From NCBI RefSeq assembly GCF_000720765.1, contig NZ_JODC01000038.1, positions 1 to 54,903 on the forward strand: a DNA stretch of 54,903 nt, in the 5' to 3' direction. This DNA comes from Streptomyces sp. NRRL S-646. GTDB taxonomy: Bacteria > Actinomycetota > Actinomycetes > Streptomycetales > Streptomycetaceae. Position numbers and translations under genes: made by a program. Shown here one piece after another: positions 27,126 through 34,188 of the stretch. A model generated the notes under the pieces. The model was not told the origin of the DNA, did no database searches, and saw only the letters and a list, made by a program, of their open reading frames with translations. The number at the start of each line of letters is the position of its first letter. Positions within the stretch are counted from its first letter, which is position 1.

Positions 27126-27398
27126 TCAGTCGTCGACGCCGAGGACGCGCACTCTGGCCTGCGGTAACTCCGGCAGCTCTTGGAGGAGTTCTTCGTGTTG
27201 TCGACTGCGGCCACGCCCACGTTCTCACGCACTTCCTCGACCGTCGTGAGCAGCTCTGTGTCCGCGTCGCCGTCCCAATGGGAGGCCGGGACGGCGGTCT
27301 CCTACATCCGGATGCGGACCCACACCTTCTCGGTGTTCCGCGCGGTGATCTTCTCGATGCCGACGATCCGCAGCATCATGCTCCTGCACGTTGCTCAC
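27126..27398 (-). pseudogene. Decayed gene C of a coupled trio
   Basis: Starting at GTG 27398 (overlapping the stop of gene B as GTGA), a coherent protein can be pieced together only across frames: MLRIVGIEKITARNTEKVWV, then an in-frame TAG, then ETAVPASHWDGDADTELLTT and EEVRENVGVAAVDNT, then another shift to EELLQELPELPQARVRVLG ending at TGA 27126-27128. At least two lesions are present. Family unknown. The conserved-looking segments and the GTGA coupling indicate a former real gene. Confidence 0.5.
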
Positions 27399-27840
27399 CG
27401 GTGCCCCTCCTGCTCGATGATCGCGGCCAGCGTCAGCTCGGCCCACTGCTTGTTGACGTTCTCCACCCCGAGCCTGGAGTTCGGGTAGCCCTCACCCGGG
27501 TTCGGCACGTTCTCTCGGATCGTCATACTGCCGATGCGGGAACCGTCGCTCAGCTTGAACCGGCCGTCGAACTCGGCGTACTCGCCTCGGTCGAGTCGCA
27601 GTTGCAGACGTTCGTGATGCTGTCGGCGAAGACGTTGTTGCCCTTGAGGCTCTCTCCGAAGTACTTCACGGCCGGGAAGCGACGGACTTCGCCGAACACG
27701 TCCGGCGACACGTTGTGCTCGTCGGCGTACTTCTCCAGCAGGACCACGTCCGTCTTGCGCTCCGCGGTCTCGTCCTGCCTCAGGCGGCCGCGCGGTTCCC
27801 GGTAGTACCAGGCCACTTCAACCGTTCGAACCGGGCTCAC
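27395..27840 (-). pseudogene. Decayed gene B of a coupled trio
   Basis: From GTG 27840 the frame reads VSPVRTVEVAWYYREPRG, DVVLLEKYADEHNVSPDVFG, SLKGNNVFADSITNVCNCDS, then a shift near 27590 is needed to continue EYAEFDGRFKLSDGSRIGSM, IRENVPNPGEGYPNSRLGVE and a helical tail to TGA 27395-27397. The 446-nt length is not a multiple of three, as expected for one indel. The start overlaps the stop of gene A (GTGA). No family recognised. Confidence 0.55.
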
Positions 27841-28035
27841 TTCTCCGCTTCCTTCCAGGAGATACACAGGATCTTGCCGGTGCTCATGCCGGTGCACGTG
27901 ATGACCTGAACAGTCTCTCCGTTCGTACGTTCGACGTCGAAGGCACCGCGAAGGCAGCCGTCGTACATGTCCTCGACGCAGGATCCGCGTCGTGGTCGAT
28001 GACGCTGACGACGAGGAAGCCGGACGTGGACGGAT
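27837..28035 (-). pseudogene. Decayed gene A of a coupled trio
   Basis: The last part reads CVEDMYDGCLRGAFDVERTN, VQVITCTGMSTGKILCISWK and ends at TGA 27837-27839. Further upstream the protein continues only in another frame (SGFLVVSVIDHDADP), so a frameshift lies near 27980. Its 5' end is cut by the IS copy at 28048. Family unknown. Confidence 0.45.
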
Positions 28036-28047
28036 CTCCCCAGTTAA

Positions 28048-28900
28048 TACGTCATCTCATTTGGTGAGTCTGCGGTAGCAGATGAGGGTGCAGGCGATGC
28101 TGGTGAAGGCTAGGAAGTGCTCGGCTTTGCGCTCGTAGCGGCGGTGCAGTCGGCGGCATCCGGCAAGCCAGGACATCGTGCGTTCCATGGTCCAGCGGTG
28201 GCGGCCCAGGCGGGTCGAGGACTCGATGCCCTTGCGGGCTATGCGGTGCCGGAAGCCGCGCCCGCGTAACCATCGGCGCAGGTGGTCGTAGTCGTAGCCT
28301 TTGTCGGCGTGGAGCTATCCCGGTCTGCGCCGCCGCCGTCCGCGTCGGGAGCGCATCGGTGGTATGCCCTTCACCAGCGGGATCAGCGCCTGGCTGTCGT
28401 GCAGGTTCGCCCCCGAGATTCCGGCGGACAGGGGCAGACCGGTCCGCTCGGTGATCAGGTGCATCTTCGAGCCGTACTTGCCCCGGTCGACAGGATTCGG
28501 GCCCGTCAGGTCCCCCTTTTCAGGGCCCGCATGTTGACCGAGTCGATCGCGCAGCGGGACCAGTCCAGCTCGCCGCGGGCGCCGAGCTCGTCGAGGACCA
28601 GGCGGTGCAGCTTGGCCCACACCCTGGCCTTCGACCACTCAGCGAAACGCCGGTGGGCTGTCGCTCCCGAAGGACCGAACGATGCGGACGGCAACTGCTG
28701 CCACGTGCAGCCCGACGTGGCCACGAACACGATTGCAGCCAGCACCTCGCGGTCACCGTGCCGGCGTCGGCCGCCGCCCTGAGGCCGGGACGGAGCCTCC
28801 GGGACCACCCGCTGGAACAGCTCCCACAACTCATCCGGCACCAGCCGCTCCACGATCGAAACCACGACCGGCAGCCTACTCGCCCAAATGAGATGACGTC
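28048..28900 (-). mobile_element. IS5-family insertion sequence (IS427-like), about 853 bp
   Basis: The ends carry a terminal inverted repeat, ACGTCATCTCATTTGG at 28049-28064 and its inverse at about 28884-28899. TAA occurs directly outside both ends (28045-28047 and 28901-28903), a plausible 3-bp target duplication. A two-frame IS5-type transposase fills the inside. It interrupts the decayed trio on the left and another IS remnant on the right. Confidence 0.8.
28057..28865 (-). pseudogene. IS5-family transposase, OrfA/OrfB with slippery site and amber codon
   Basis: OrfA starts ATG 28865 (MVSIVERLVPDELWELFQRV; first catalytic Asp in AIDSVNMRALK) and ends shortly after a CTGAAAAGGGGG tract. 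A -1 shift there leads into OrfB (GDLTGPNPVDRGKYGSKMHL), the normal programmed frameshift in this IS5 subgroup. OrfB is then interrupted by an in-frame TAG at 28315-28317, where relatives have a codon before LHADKGYD (second catalytic Asp), and continues to MERTMSWLAGCRRLHRRYER (catalytic Glu) and stop 28057-28059 inside the terminal repeat. The amber codon should make this copy inactive by itself. Confidence 0.8.
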
Positions 28901-28902
28901 TA

Positions 28903-29377
28903 AAACACAGGCCCGAGCCCCGTGGACCGGGGCAAGCCGGCTTCCAAGATGCGCGTCCTGTCGGACGCGAACGGACTGCCCCTTGTCGTCGGCGCCTCGG
29001 CCGCCAACGTCCACGACAGCGACGGGCTGAAGCCCATGGTCGAGGGCCACCAAACGCAACATGACCCCTACCGCGGACGGTACTTCAAGCCGCAGCGGCT
29101 GCACGCCGACAAGGCCTACGACGTTCCCCACCTGCGGAGATGGCTGTGGAGCAAGCACATCGGCGTGCGCATTGCCCGCAAAGGAGTCGAGTCCAGTGAA
29201 CGATTAGGGCGTCGGAGATGGGTGATCGAGCGGACGATGTCGTGGCTGTCCGGCTACCGCAGACTGAGCCCCCGCTACGAGCGCAATCCCCGCAACTACC
29301 TGGGTTTTCTCTGACTCGCGGCAGCCATGTGCTGCTACAAGCGACTCGTCCGCCTCACCACGTAGGACACGGTCTTA
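28903..29377 (+). pseudogene. 3' remnant of a second IS5-family transposase
   Basis: The plus strand reads TGPSPVDRGKPASKMRVLSD, LHADKAYDVPHLRRWLWSKH, RRRWVIERTMSWLSGYRRLS to YLGFL, then TGA at 29312-29314, after which the same frame continues LAAAMCCYKRLVRLTT to TAG. This is the OrfB part of an IS related to the neighbouring copy, missing OrfA and carrying a nonsense codon. Its right end (GACACGGTCTT) overlaps the stop codon of the RNase gene. It was probably cut by the insertion at 28048-28900. Confidence 0.8.
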
Positions 29378-30039
29378 GAAGTGGCCCAGGTACTCGAACG
29401 ACTGATAGTGGTCAAACGTGGCGACGACGTTGCCGGTGAGGGGGTTGCGCACGATCCGCCGCGCGTTGCGCGAACTCCTCGCCGCGCCGTAGTAGTCGAT
29501 GTCGTACTCGACGTAGGGAGCCGTCCGGCCGTTCCCGCTGGAGAAGGCCCGGGACGTCGAGACGCCGCGGAGGTTCTGCTCGGCATAGCTGACGAGCCCG
29601 TTCCAGTCGTTGTATGTGCCGCCGTAGTAGACGAACTCGGTGCGGCGTGTGGCGGACTCCCAGTATCCGAACCACTGGTTGCCGGTGGTCTGCCCGGGCC
29701 ACCCGCGGCCGGCCCACTGGTCGAGGTGGTAGTAGCTCCTGCCGCCGGACCAATCCGTCTGGTGCCAATCGATCTGGTGGTTGGCCCAGAAGTTCGCTGC
29801 ATCAAGCGCGGCATTCCAGTCCGCCACGCTGATGCCCGCGGGGGGGGGTTGTTGCAGGTCTGGGTGCAGGAGCCCGACGGCAGCTGGGCGAAGGCGGTGC
29901 CGGTGTCGGCTATCACGCCGCCCATCAGGGCGAGCACCACGCTCGCGACGGTCAGGACCCGGCGGCGGCCCCGGAGCCGAGGCTTGGTTGTGCGGCGCTC
30001 CGCCTCAGGCGCGGAGGCCGGGGCAAGGGAGGAGGACAC
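29375..30039 (-). pseudogene. Secreted guanyl-type ribonuclease, frameshifted in a homopolymer
   Basis: The N-terminal part starts at GTG 30039 (AAGGAG 7 nt upstream) with an Arg-rich signal peptide (RRRVLTVASVVLALMGG ... GTAFAQ) and runs to SCTQTCNNPPP. At a run of nine G on the plus strand (29840-29848) the frame is lost; a one-base change joins it to GISVADWNAALDAANFWANH and the rest. The C-terminal domain matches microbial guanyl-specific RNases (barnase/RNase Sa): PYVEYDIDYYG with the general-base Glu, ARRIV with the catalytic Arg, and FDHYQSFEYLG with the catalytic His. The homopolymer break may be a sequencing error or phase variation, so the gene may be functional. If made, it would be exported. 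Confidence 0.75.
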
Positions 30040-30159
30040 TCGTGCTCCTTGGCTCGTTTCGGCCTTTCCCCGAGGCGGTCTGCTGCCTCGGGGAAAGGCG
30101 CCGTCCTGGCGCCGCGGCACGAGCCTCTGCCGGGGGCAGCCCCCAGGTCGTGAGTAGTT

Positions 30160-30735
30160 CTACGCAACGGCTACCCGATGTGCGGCCCACCAGGCCGCGA
30201 TCCGGGCGCGGGAGGAGAAGCCGAGCTTGGCCCGAATGCGGTCGACGTGGTTGTCGACGGTACGGGGAGAGAGCACCAGTTCGGCGGCGATCCTGCGGTT
30301 GGTCATGCCTTGGGCGATCAGCGCGGCCACCTGTTCCTCCCGCACGGTCAAGGGGCTCGCAGCAGCCGGTGGGGCAGCCGACCCGGCGCCAGCGCTGGTG
30401 CCGAGGGCGTAGGCGATGGCCTGGTCCAGGCCGTCGACCGCGTAGCCTGCCGTCAGTGCCTGCTCGAAGCCGGCCGGGCCCAGTGCCTGCCGAACCCGGG
30501 TCTCGCAGCGGGCGTGGTAGTCCTTGTTCCGCGGATCAAGGTCACCCGCAGCGACGGTACCCGTGTCGTCTCGCAGCGCCTGGGCCACGCCCACGAGCCG
30601 GCCCGTGTGTTGGTGATCGCCGGCGGAGGCGGTGGTCCACGCGAGTAGCTCGACCATCTTCGCCACGCTGACGGTGTCGCTGAAGCCCCGCAGCCTCTCC
30701 AGTGCGGCCAGGGTCCGGTCGGTGTGCCGCGCTGA
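30160..30735 (-). pseudogene. C-terminal fragment of a LuxR-family regulator
   Basis: The frame ends in a complete LuxR-type HTH (LTVREEQVAALIAQGMTNRR, IAAELVLSPRTVDNHVDRI) preceded by about 110 residues of helical sequence (LAALERLRGFSDTVSVAKMV) resembling the tail of the long actinomycete LuxR proteins with an N-terminal ATPase. No ATPase motif lies upstream; coding character is lost beyond about 30735. A short product of 168 residues from GTG 30666 could still be made and bind DNA. It points away from the large operon that starts 300 bp to its right. Confidence 0.65.
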
Positions 30736-30963
30736 CGGCGGGGCGCGCCGCCGTGCCGGGAGCGGATCGAGCCACCGCAGGTGTGTCCCTCACCGACGGG
30801 CCGGGGCATTAGAGCAGAGACGCCTCTTTGCCGCGAAGCTATTCCACGGATTAACTCGAAAGAGTGATACCGTCCTTGCCTGCACGCGGAGCGCCCCTCC
30901 CCCGCCGAACCGTTTCTCTCCGGATTCCTGAAGAGCGAATGGCCATCAACCCAATGGCCGGAA

Positions 30964-31001
30964 TTGACAGTTGACACTGGACTTTGCCAGATTCAATCTG
31001 G
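30964..31001 (+). promoter_or_regulatory. Candidate promoter with overlapping palindromic operator
   Basis: TTGACA occurs twice (30964-30969 and 30971-30976). With an 18-bp spacer the first is followed by CAGATT (30988-30993), close to the streptomycete -10. The -10 lies inside a perfect 15-bp palindrome, CCAGATTCAATCTGG (30987-31001). A dyad on the -10 is a classic repressor position. Transcription would start about 31000, roughly 85 nt before the leader ORF of the protease operon. Confidence 0.6.
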
Positions 31002-31083
31002 TCGAAGGTCACCCCGGGAGTATTCTGCAGACGCCCTGGCCAGGCCCTTCTTGATCCGCAATGTCGCAGCCTCGGGGGGCTTT

Positions 31084-31137
31084 ATGTCCATGACCGTTCG
31101 CCCCGCGTTCGTCTTCGGTTCCGCATTAGCCGCATGA
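31084..31137 (+). CDS. Candidate leader peptide with a TTA codon
   Basis: ATG 31084, preceded by GGGGGG, opens a 17-codon ORF (MSMTVRPAFVFGSALAA) whose TGA stop overlaps the start of the first protease gene (ATGATG at 31134-31139). The protease has no ribosome site of its own, so it may depend on translation of this leader. The leader contains TTA (31123-31128 region, Ala-Leu-Ala), the rare codon that in Streptomyces needs the bldA tRNA. No family; support is positional only. Confidence 0.4.
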   Translation: MSMTVRPAFVFGSALAA

Positions 31138-32597
31138 TGCCGGAATCCATCAGCGCGCTCGCCGCCGAGAACAGGCGGCTCGAAGATCTTATGGATTCGG
31201 GAGCACGGGAGAGGCTTCTCGCCTTTTCCGGTGTCTTCCACACGGCCGTCGGCCTGAAGGAAATCGGCGGACGGGCCACCGACATCTTGTGCTTCAAAAC
31301 CTATGTGCACACCAAGAAGTCCGTCGACGAACTCCCGCCCGACCAGGTCGTGCCGCCGACGGTCGACGGTGTGCCGACCGATGTCACCGAGGTACCCACC
31401 GAGTTCCGCTTCGCCGCGGACGACTCCGCGCACCGCCCGCTGGTCGGTGGCATCCAAATCACCAACGGCATCAAGGTACTTGACCCGGGAACCCTCAAAG
31501 TGAGGTCGAGCCGGGGAACGCTGGGCTGCTTCGCCACGCGTACCAGCGACGGCAAACCGGTGCTGCTCACCAACTGGCATGTCGCGACGGCGAACGGCGG
31601 ACGGATCGGGGACAGCCTCTTCCAACCGCTTCCCGAACCCGAAGAGGACCGGATCGAGGACGACTTTCCCAAGCGCCCGAAGAGCTCGAAGAACGCCGTC
31701 GCCACGATCGTGGACGTCAAGGTGACCGAGAAGGTCGACGGCGCCATCGCCCGGGTCAACACCTGCTATTCGAGCTGCTGCAACTGTGGCGTCGGCTTCC
31801 GCAACACGGTGCGCGACCTGAACGTCGGTGGCGGCGACGCCATCGCGGGGATCGCTCCCGCCCCGGTCGTCGCCGGGCAGGACGTGTTCAAGGTCGGCCG
31901 GGCCACCGACCGCAGGGCCGGGAAGGTGGTCACCGCGAACTACCCGTCCGTGTCGATCCCGCGGGACGGAACGACGTACACCTTCACCGGGCAGATCCAG
32001 ATCCAGCTGCAGGCGGGCGAGACCGCGCCCTTCGCCACGCACGGCGACTCGGGATCGGTGATCGTCGACGGTTCCCGGCGGGTCGTGGGGCTGTTCTTCG
32101 CCTCATCGGCCGACGACAGCTTCGGCCTGGCCAACCACATCGCCGACGTGGTCGCCGCACTCGGCATCACCATCAAGGGAGGCGAGCGCTCGGTCCTCGC
32201 CTCGGACGAACCGGACGACCTGGTCCAGGAGTTGGCCGTACGGTTCCGGGCGACCAGCGGGGGCCGGCGACTGTCCGAGCTGCTCGACGCCCATCGCGGC
32301 GAGGTGGTCCACCTCGTCAACCACGAACGCCGGGTGACCATCGCCTGGCACCGCGTCCAGGGTCCGGCCTGGTACGCCGCTCTCGCCCGCGGCGCCCGGC
32401 ACGGCGACTATCAACTCCCCGCGGATATCGGCGGGGTGACGCGCGCGGCCGCGTACAGCCGGATGCTCGCGGTCCTCACGCAGTTCGGGAGCGAGGAGCT
32501 GCGCGCCGATCTCGCCCGGTGGCACGAGCCGCTGCGCGTGGCGTTCACCGGCGCCCGTACCACGGGCGAGCTGCTCGAACTGGCCGGAGGTGCCTGA
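31134..32597 (+). CDS. PA-clan (trypsin-like) serine protease 1 of the large operon
   Basis: 487 residues from ATG 31134 (ATG 31137 also possible). The N-terminal ~100 residues are mixed helix/strand, then a chymotrypsin-fold domain with His149 (LLTNWHVA), Asp202 (VDGAIARV) and Ser306 (HGDSGSVIV). A cysteine cluster CYSSCCNC (211-218) sits between Asp and Ser. The C-terminal ~95 residues (VVHLVNHERRVTIAWHRVQG, PADIGGVTRAAAYSRM) form an accessory domain shared with the next gene. There is no signal peptide or membrane segment, so it should act in the cytoplasm unless exported unusually. It is the first gene of the operon; its stop overlaps the start of protease 2 by one base (TGATG). Confidence 0.88.
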   Translation: MMPESISALAAENRRLEDLMDSGARERLLAFSGVFHTAVGLKEIGGRATDILCFKTYVHTKKSVDELPPDQVVPPTVDGVPTDVTEVPTEFRFAADDSAHRPLVGGIQITNGIKVLDPGTLKVRSSRGTLGCFATRTSDGKPVLLTNWHVATANGGRIGDSLFQPLPEPEEDRIEDDFPKRPKSSKNAVATIVDVKVTEKVDGAIARVNTCYSSCCNCGVGFRNTVRDLNVGGGDAIAGIAPAPVVAGQDVFKVGRATDRRAGKVVTANYPSVSIPRDGTTYTFTGQIQIQLQAGETAPFATHGDSGSVIVDGSRRVVGLFFASSADDSFGLANHIADVVAALGITIKGGERSVLASDEPDDLVQELAVRFRATSGGRRLSELLDAHRGEVVHLVNHERRVTIAWHRVQGPAWYAALARGARHGDYQLPADIGGVTRAAAYSRMLAVLTQFGSEELRADLARWHEPLRVAFTGARTTGELLELAGGA

Positions 32598-34171
32598 TGC
32601 CGCGCGACCTGGACGAACTACGCGCCACCAACGACCGGTTGCTGCGGATCCTGGACGCCGGGGCCCGCGAGCGGCTGATGGCGCTCCCCGACACCGTGCA
32701 TGTCTCCGTCGGGATCCGCGAGGTCGGCGACGGCATCACCGACGAGTTCGTCTTCAAGGTGTACGTGGCCAAGAAGTTGCCCGCCGAACAGCTGACGCCA
32801 CAGCGGCTCGTGCCCGGCGTGGTCGACGGGGTGCGGACCGACGTGTGCGAAGTGCTCGGGGGCGTCACGTGCGTCGATGTCGCACCCGTCGTCGAGGCGC
32901 TGGCCGCCGCCGTCGACCGGCCGCTCATCGGCGGCACCGCGATCTGCAACGGCTTCCTCGGCAAGGACGAGCAGCACCCGAACAACGCCAACCCCGTGCT
33001 GTCCAAGGGGACCTTGGGCATGATCGTCGGACGGCTCGGTGACCGCAAGCCGTGCATCCTGACCAACGCGCACGTCGTCGCGGCCTACGGCCTCGGCACA
33101 CCGGGCACGGTGGTGTACCAGCCGGAGCCTGTCGACGCGCACTACCCGGGCGGCCCACTGCCCTGGAAGCCGACGAGCGCGGGCAACGACGTGGCAACCG
33201 TCGCCGAGGCACTCCTGACCGTCAAGATCGACGCCGCCATCGCCCAGGTCATCCCACCGTCCTCGTGCTGCTCCTCCAGTGGGGCCAAGTACTCCCTGTT
33301 GATCAAGGAGCTCAATGTCGACAAGACCGCGGGAGGCATCACCGGGTCCATGCCGCCCGTGGCGGATCTGGAGGTCGTCAAGGTCGGTATCAAGACCGGC
33401 CGGGTGGAGGGCACGATCGTCGATGCCGACGCCCCGTTCGCCATCAAACTGCCGGGCACCGGCGAGCGGTGGGACTTCATCGGACAGCTCAAGATCCGTG
33501 GGCACGTGGATGTCAAGCCGAACGAAGACCCGAAGCTCGCGGCCCCGAGGCTCTTCGCCGACCACGGCGACTCCGGTTCGGTGGTCGTGGACATGAAGAC
33601 ACGCAGGGTCGTCGGCCTGCTCCACGCCCGGGAGGAGCCCAACCCGCCGCTGCCTCCCGACACGCCGGTGCCGCCCACCCTGCTCGGGGTCGCGTCCAAC
33701 ATCACCGATGTCATCGACACGTTGGGCATCTATTTCGCCGACAGCAGTGACGCCCCGGGCGTGACCGGAGGCTTCTCCGACGCCTCGGCCGATGCGTTCG
33801 TCGACGCGCCCGAGCTCCAGCCGTGGCTGACCGTCCCGGCCCTGGAGCCCCTCACCCGCCACGCCCGGGAGATTGTGCACCTGGTCCGGCGCGACCGCCG
33901 GGCCCTGGTGGCCTGGCACCGAGCGCAGGGTCCTGCTTGGGCGGCCGCGTTCGCCCGCAGCGCCCGGGTTCCCGAGTACCGGCTGCCCGCCGCGATCCAG
34001 GGCGTCGGGCGCGCGGAAGCGCTCAGCTCCCTGCGCACGGCCCTCGTCGAGCGGGGCAGCCCGGAGCTCGCCGCCGCCTTTGCCGACGCCCCACCCGCCC
34101 TGTTCACCGCACTCGCCACCTGCGACAGCGTCGGCCAACTCGGCGCGTTGCTCGACCAGCAGCCGACCTAG
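32597..34171 (+). CDS. PA-clan serine protease 2, paralogue of protease 1
   Basis: 524 residues from ATG 32597, overlapping the previous stop. The layout copies protease 1: N-terminal region (GARERLMALPDTVHVSVGIR), catalytic His159 (ILTNAHVV), Asp212 (IDAAIAQV), Ser326 (HGDSGSVVV), a Cys pair SSCCSSS (222-228) at the same place as the CYSSCCNC cluster, and the same C-terminal domain (AWHRAQGPAWAAAFARSAR). Longer loops surround the active site (YQPEPVDAHYPGGPLPWKP). All three catalytic residues are present. The two proteins arose by tandem duplication but are well diverged, so they likely have different targets or act as a pair. No export signal. Confidence 0.88.
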   Translation: MPRDLDELRATNDRLLRILDAGARERLMALPDTVHVSVGIREVGDGITDEFVFKVYVAKKLPAEQLTPQRLVPGVVDGVRTDVCEVLGGVTCVDVAPVVEALAAAVDRPLIGGTAICNGFLGKDEQHPNNANPVLSKGTLGMIVGRLGDRKPCILTNAHVVAAYGLGTPGTVVYQPEPVDAHYPGGPLPWKPTSAGNDVATVAEALLTVKIDAAIAQVIPPSSCCSSSGAKYSLLIKELNVDKTAGGITGSMPPVADLEVVKVGIKTGRVEGTIVDADAPFAIKLPGTGERWDFIGQLKIRGHVDVKPNEDPKLAAPRLFADHGDSGSVVVDMKTRRVVGLLHAREEPNPPLPPDTPVPPTLLGVASNITDVIDTLGIYFADSSDAPGVTGGFSDASADAFVDAPELQPWLTVPALEPLTRHAREIVHLVRRDRRALVAWHRAQGPAWAAAFARSARVPEYRLPAAIQGVGRAEALSSLRTALVERGSPELAAAFADAPPALFTALATCDSVGQLGALLDQQPT

Positions 34172-34188
34172 AGGGACGGGGACTTCCG

